This document shows, in pieces, positions 15,294 through 18,514 of a stretch of 18,514 nt of DNA; positions within the stretch are counted from its first letter, which is position 1, and every line of letters begins with the position of its first letter. Under the pieces are notes generated by a model that made no database searches, was not told the DNA's origin, and saw only the letters and a program-made list of their open reading frames with translations. Source of the DNA: a bacterium (GTDB lineage Archaea; Thermoplasmatota; Thermoplasmata; Lutacidiplasmatales; UBA184); the NCBI GenBank assembly GCA_021832495.1, contig JAKBKR010000007.1:1-18514 (forward strand). Direction: 5' to 3'. The translations under genes and the position numbers were made by a program.

Positions 15294-15836
15294 ATGTCGG
15301 AGGACTTGGACCACTGGAAGCACGCACTCGAAGCGCAGCGAAGGCAAAAGGACTGGTATTTCAAGAACGCTCCGGACTCCCCGATCCCGGCCGAGGCCCG
15401 CTCCGGCTTCTCGGCGCTCCAATACTTCGCCCCGGACCCTGCCTACCGCATCGCGGTACGCTTGACACCCGTCACGGGCGCCGAGCCGTTCACGATGGCC
15501 GTGTCGCAAGGGAGCCCAAGGGCGATGATCAAGAAGGGGTACTTGGACTTCGAGATCGATGGCAAGAAGTACCGGCTGTTCGCCTACGGCCCGGCCCACG
15601 ACACCTCCCACGATTCCCTCTTCGTCCCCTTCCGGGATGGCACTTCGGGAAAGGAGACCTACGGAGCCGGGCGCTACCTTGACCTCGAATACAATCCGGG
15701 AGGGGAGTACTTACTGGACTTCAACCTAGCCTATAATCCGTACTGTGCCTACAGCGAGAACTACTCCTGCCCCCTTCCCCCGGCGGAGAACTGGTTGAAG
15801 GTTCCAATCCGCGCGGGCGAGCGCAGCTTCCACTAA
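15294..15836 (+). CDS. DUF1684 family protein
   Basis: 180 aa from the ATG at 15294; the open frame extends to 15168 but the extra part would overlap rlmE. The body matches the DUF1684 pattern: an N-terminal helix rich in charged residues (DHWKHALEAQRRQKDWYF), a central beta-rich part, and the diagnostic C-terminus NPYCAYSENYSCPLPP followed by ENWLKVPIRAGE. The two cysteines and acidic residues in that segment are the best conserved part of the family. The biochemical function is not established. No signal peptide or membrane segment is seen. It is a single gene, divergent from rlmE, ending 18 nt before the convergent alcohol dehydrogenase stop. Confidence 0.88.
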   Translation: MSEDLDHWKHALEAQRRQKDWYFKNAPDSPIPAEARSGFSALQYFAPDPAYRIAVRLTPVTGAEPFTMAVSQGSPRAMIKKGYLDFEIDGKKYRLFAYGPAHDTSHDSLFVPFRDGTSGKETYGAGRYLDLEYNPGGEYLLDFNLAYNPYCAYSENYSCPLPPAENWLKVPIRAGERSFH

Positions 15837-15854
15837 CCCCTAGTTCCGTGCGGG

Positions 15855-17012
15855 TCAGAAATCGACAGGCTTCCCTTCCCAGGCGGACTGGAATATCCGC
15901 TTGAGGTCCGCGCTGCTCGGGACCCGGGGGTTTGCGGTCACACAGGTGGACTGGTCCGCGCGGGTGACGAGCTCGGGCAGTGCGCTCTCGAACGCTTCGG
16001 GCGTGATCCCTCCGATCTCGCGGATACTCCCCGACATTCCGATCCCTTTCCAGAGCTTCCGGACGGAGGCAGAGAGTTCCCGGGCGTCCCTCACTACCGA
16101 TTCGCCCAACACGGGGGCGAGGCGGGCGAACTTCTCCTTCGCCGCCGGGAAGTTGTACTCGATCGCGTACGGGAGGAACGTCCCCACTGCCCGGCCATGG
16201 GGAACATGGAGCACGGAGCCCAAGGCGTGGCCGAGCGCGTGCCCCACCCCCACCTGGGCATTCCCGAAGGAAAGGCCCGCCATCGTCGCCGCGTAGTGCA
16301 CGGATTCCCGCGCCTCGGCGTCCTGGCCATCCTTGACGGCCCTCGGCAGGTCGCGATAGAGCAGTTGTACCGCCTCCTTGGCGAAAGCATCCGAGAAGGG
16401 ATTCGCCCACTCCGACGAGATCGATTCGATCGCATGGCAGAGGGCATCCGCCCCCGTGTCCGCGGTGAGCTTGGGTGGCATCGTGGCGGGTAGCATCGGG
16501 TCGAGCACGGCCCACTCTGCGATGAGTTGACGGTGGGCGAGCTCGAGCTTGGTCCCCCCCTCGCCCTCGGTGAGGATCGTGGCCCATGTGGTCTCCGACC
16601 CGGTGCCGCTCGTGGTGGGGATCTGGATGAGGCGCGCCTTCTTTCCCAAAGTCATCTCCACGAGGGGGGTGAGTTCGTATACGGTGAGATCGGGGCGCTC
16701 GTAGAGGGCATAGATCGCCTTCGTCACGTCCATGGCGCTACCCCCCCCCAAGCCGACGATGAGATCCGGTTGGACGTTCCGTGCGACCGCAACGCCTTCC
16801 AGCACCCGGGAGACGAGGGGTTCCGGGTCGACCTCACCGAATACCTCCACCTCGGCCCCGGACTTCCGGAGCTCCTCCACGATCCGTCCGTGGGCCCCTG
16901 ACTGGACGAGGAAACGGTCGCAGACGAGCAGCGCCTTCTTGGCGTTGAGCGATGCGAGGAACTCCACCGACCCGGGACCGAAGACCAGCTTCGGGCCGGT
17001 GAAGAACCACAT
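15855..17012 (-). CDS. Iron-containing (group III) alcohol dehydrogenase
   Basis: 385 aa, the normal length. GLGGGSAMDVTKAI (87-100) is the NAD(P)-binding loop, and PTTSGTGSETT (132-142) is the family signature. The metal ligands are D189 and H193 (TGADALCHAIE), H258 (VGVGHALGHALG) and H272 (VPHGRAVG). Their spacing matches known iron ADHs. It interconverts an alcohol and an aldehyde or ketone; the substrate is unknown and could range from short alcohols to 4-hydroxybutyrate or propanediols. The start overlaps the stop of the SCP2-like gene by one base (TGATG), so the two are translated together. This suggests a hydrophobic substrate or a lipid-related role (inference). Confidence 0.93.
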   Translation of the reverse strand: MWFFTGPKLVFGPGSVEFLASLNAKKALLVCDRFLVQSGAHGRIVEELRKSGAEVEVFGEVDPEPLVSRVLEGVAVARNVQPDLIVGLGGGSAMDVTKAIYALYERPDLTVYELTPLVEMTLGKKARLIQIPTTSGTGSETTWATILTEGEGGTKLELAHRQLIAEWAVLDPMLPATMPPKLTADTGADALCHAIESISSEWANPFSDAFAKEAVQLLYRDLPRAVKDGQDAEARESVHYAATMAGLSFGNAQVGVGHALGHALGSVLHVPHGRAVGTFLPYAIEYNFPAAKEKFARLAPVLGESVVRDARELSASVRKLWKGIGMSGSIREIGGITPEAFESALPELVTRADQSTCVTANPRVPSSADLKRIFQSAWEGKPVDF

Positions 17013-17416
17013 CAGGCGTATTCCGTTGGGATCTTCGTGGCGGTCTCCACGAGCTCTTTGGCCGCCCGGGTGTACCGCATCACCTTCATCATGTTCCCGC
17101 GAAGCTTGAACTTGCCGCCCAAGAGCCCCTTAATGGGGTCGATCTGCTTGGCGATCAATCCCTTCCAATTGCTGTAGAGCCCCTCGTAGGTGAAGTCCGC
17201 GGTCTTCTCCGTGGGACTGCTGAGCATCTGGGCTCCCCGGCACTTGCCATGCCATAGGTCGAGGTAGAATGCCGCCGGGGCCGTGAGGTTGCCATCGGGG
17301 AGAACGAGAAAGATGAAATCCCCCTCCCACGTCCGGGCCGCATCCTCGTAGGCGGCGTTCTGGTTCACGAGCTCCTTGAACTGGTCGATCCACTCCTGCG
17401 ACGGGAATTTCACCAT
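17012..17416 (-). CDS. SCP2 sterol-binding-domain-like protein (copy a)
   Basis: 134 aa, a single-domain protein. SCP2 domains form a hydrophobic tunnel that binds lipids, fatty acyl-CoAs or other apolar molecules. The central WEGDFIFLVLPDG strand pair and the C-terminal GKFKLRGNMMKVMRY correspond to the SCP2 core, where a GK-x-K-GN-M pattern is common. The N-terminus FPSQEWIDQFKELVN is shared with the neighbouring paralogue. There is no signal peptide. It is translationally coupled to the alcohol dehydrogenase and has its own TATA element about 26 nt upstream. The ligand is unknown; sterols are not expected in archaea, so an isoprenoid or acyl compound is more likely (inference). Confidence 0.8.
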   Translation of the reverse strand: MVKFPSQEWIDQFKELVNQNAAYEDAARTWEGDFIFLVLPDGNLTAPAAFYLDLWHGKCRGAQMLSSPTEKTADFTYEGLYSNWKGLIAKQIDPIKGLLGGKFKLRGNMMKVMRYTRAAKELVETATKIPTEYA

Positions 17417-17436
17417 GCCCCGGCGAAAACGGGAAA

Positions 17437-17447
17437 CGATAAAAAGG
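17437..17447 (-). promoter_or_regulatory. TATA box for SCP2-like copy a and the alcohol dehydrogenase
   Basis: The minus strand reads CCTTTTTATCG, centred about 26 nt before the ATG at 17416. That is the distance expected if transcription starts at the first codon, so a leaderless message is likely. It lies in the 70-bp gap between the two SCP2-like genes and would make copy a plus the dehydrogenase independent of copy b. Confidence 0.5.
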
Positions 17448-17486
17448 GAGCGATGGGCCCTGCCCCCGCGGCTTGGCCGAGCCGAA

Positions 17487-17900
17487 CTAGGGATAGAACT
17501 CGGTCGGAACCTTGCGGGCGATCACGACGAGCTCGTTCGCCGCAAAGGGGCTCCCCCGGCTCAGGAGGTTCATGACGTTGCCGTCGATGCGGAACTTACC
17601 GCTGACGATCCCTTGCGGGGCTTCAAGGTCCCCCTGCAGGAGCTTCATCCAATCCGTGTAGCGGCCCTTCCAGATGTAATCCGCTTTCTTCTCGAACGGG
17701 GGCGCCATGAGGGCCACGCTGCGGCACGATCCGTGCCAAAGGTCCGCAAAGACCCCCACCTCCTGCTTGAACTTCGGGTCCGGCTCGACCACGAAGATGA
17801 ACGTGCCCTCCCATCGTTTGGCCGCGTTGCGGTAGGCCTCGCTCTCGTTGATCCCCTTCTGGAAGAGCTCGATCCACTCCTGGGACGGGAAGACTGCCAT
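17487..17900 (-). CDS. SCP2 sterol-binding-domain-like protein (copy b)
   Basis: 137 aa from the ATG at 17900. The frame is open to 18164, but that extension overlaps the divergent gene and its promoter, has no family resemblance, and is rejected. The N-terminus FPSQEWIELFQKGIN, the core WEGTFIFVVEPD, the segment ADLWHGSCR and the C-terminal GKFRIDGNVMNLLSR align with copy a over the whole length. The two are old tandem duplicates. The C-terminal part has PFAANELVVIARKVPTEF, matching the AKELVETATKIPTEY of copy a. It has its own TATA element. Ligand unknown. Confidence 0.8.
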   Translation of the reverse strand: MAVFPSQEWIELFQKGINESEAYRNAAKRWEGTFIFVVEPDPKFKQEVGVFADLWHGSCRSVALMAPPFEKKADYIWKGRYTDWMKLLQGDLEAPQGIVSGKFRIDGNVMNLLSRGSPFAANELVVIARKVPTEFYP

Positions 17901-17927
17901 GTTTGGGCACCGCAGGGATGAACCTTC

Positions 17928-17940
17928 TAGATAATATACT
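17928..17940. promoter_or_regulatory. Bidirectional TATA element between SCP2 copy b and the surface-protein gene
   Basis: The plus strand reads TAGATAATATACT; the minus strand gives AGTATATTATCTA. It is centred about 35 nt before the copy b ATG (17900) and about 29 nt before a GTG at 17963 in the opposite direction. The second spacing suits a leaderless start at that GTG. It is the only AT-rich patch in the gap. Confidence 0.55.
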
Positions 17941-17962
17941 CTCGGGTCGATGCTGGGGCATT

Positions 17963-18514
17963 GTGAGGTACGCTCCTGCCTGGGCGGTGCTCCTCGTGGT
18001 GAGCACCCTCTTCCTTGGGTTCTCGCTCGTCTCTTATCCGGTGGACCATGCCGTGCATCTTTCGGTGGCGACTTCCCGCGGAGCCGTCCTTGCTCCGTCC
18101 CCCTCCGGACCCTCGCTGCTTCCGGCGGTGTCCCTCCCGACCGGGGCAGGGCCGGATGTGGCACCGAGTCCGGCGCCCCGAATGCCTACGGTCCGCACTG
18201 CGATCAACGGCACGGTCAACCTCACCGGTACACTTCGGAGCAATGACACCTACCTTACCGGGGATGTGGTGGTCTCGGGCTCGACCACGACCACGGGATT
18301 CACCACCACGACAGGCACCGCCACCTACGGTCCCACCCTCGTACAAGGTGCCCTTTCGATCACCGGGAATAGCTCGACGCAAGGGTCGATACTGACCACG
18401 ACCCCGGGCTCGTCCGTCTACATCGATCCCCCTTCTTCCGCCTCGACCGCAACAATGTCGTTGATCGGGAACGTATCCATCGGCGATCCGGCGGATACCT
18501 TCCTCCTCACCTCG
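17963..18514 (+). CDS. Thr-rich secreted or membrane-anchored surface protein, N-terminal part
   Basis: 184 codons, open to the right edge of the window, so only the N-terminus is seen. The chosen GTG lies about 29 nt from the TATA element; an in-frame ATG at 17918 is the alternative, but it lies upstream of that element. A basic start is followed by a hydrophobic helix (AWAVLLVVSTLFLGFSLV), a signal peptide or anchor. A Pro/Ser/Ala-rich stretch follows, then a Thr/Ser/Gly-rich region of short beta-like units (LTGDVVVSGS, VQGALSITGN, LIGNVSIGD) suggesting a beta-solenoid. At least five N-X-S/T sequons (NGT, NLT, NDT, NSS, NVS) fit archaeal N-glycosylation. No named domain was recognised; it may be an adhesin or cell-envelope protein (inference). 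Confidence 0.7.
   Translation, partial: MRYAPAWAVLLVVSTLFLGFSLVSYPVDHAVHLSVATSRGAVLAPSPSGPSLLPAVSLPTGAGPDVAPSPAPRMPTVRTAINGTVNLTGTLRSNDTYLTGDVVVSGSTTTTGFTTTTGTATYGPTLVQGALSITGNSSTQGSILTTTPGSSVYIDPPSSASTATMSLIGNVSIGDPADTFLLTS

Noticed and set aside
17901..18164. N-terminal extension of SCP2-like copy b by 88 codons
   Set aside because: It crosses the TATA element and the divergent surface-protein gene and resembles nothing in the family, whereas the MAVFPSQEWI start matches copy a.

Overview
This 18.5 kb, G+C-rich window looks archaeal, most plausibly from a high-G+C Thermoplasmatota-like lineage (inference, moderate confidence). Several gene starts are preceded by AT-rich TATA-like boxes centred about 26-37 nt upstream of the start codon. 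That spacing fits archaeal promoters with leaderless or very short leaders. Shine-Dalgarno-like GGAGG motifs appear mainly inside operons. No rRNA, tRNA, CRISPR array, insertion sequence or phage gene was recognised. The mixture of 2-oxoacid dehydrogenase, SCP2-like and N-sequon-rich surface proteins suggests an aerobic or microaerobic heterotroph, but no marker gene here fixes the taxonomy.

Layout. (1) 43-2185, minus strand: a two-gene sugar cassette, a DegT/perosamine-synthase-like aminotransferase followed by a Gfo/Idh/MocA oxidoreductase, behind a good TATA box. (2) 2186-2923: a gene-free stretch of about 740 bp, AT-richer in its first half. (3) 2924-10260, minus strand: a tightly packed operon, in transcription order E1-alpha (copy 1), E1-beta, E2, a second E1-alpha, E3 (dihydrolipoamide dehydrogenase) and LipB octanoyltransferase, with a SAM methyltransferase 24 nt behind. 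The genes encode a complete branched-chain-type 2-oxoacid dehydrogenase complex plus one enzyme of lipoate attachment. (4) 10261-10602: a gene-free stretch carrying the operon promoter. (5) proC on the minus strand, divergent from a plus-strand pair: an alpha/beta hydrolase overlapping a glycerol-kinase-like FGGY kinase. (6) rlmE-pcm on the minus strand; pcm converges on and overlaps the kinase by 91 bp. (7) A DUF1684 protein, divergent from rlmE. (8) An iron-type alcohol dehydrogenase behind an SCP2-like gene, with a second SCP2-like paralogue upstream. (9) At the right edge, the start of a secreted or membrane-anchored Thr-rich protein, divergent from the second SCP2 gene and running off the window.

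How the parts may work together: the dehydrogenase operon would oxidise branched-chain or related 2-oxoacids to acyl-CoA, with LipB helping to build the lipoyl group on E2. The hydrolase-kinase pair could release and phosphorylate glycerol. The SCP2/ADH group suggests handling of a hydrophobic alcohol or aldehyde. The points most worth a second look are the two E1-alpha genes sharing one E1-beta, the tandem SCP2 paralogues, the insertion in the Pcm-like protein, the convergent coding overlap, and the bidirectional TATA elements.
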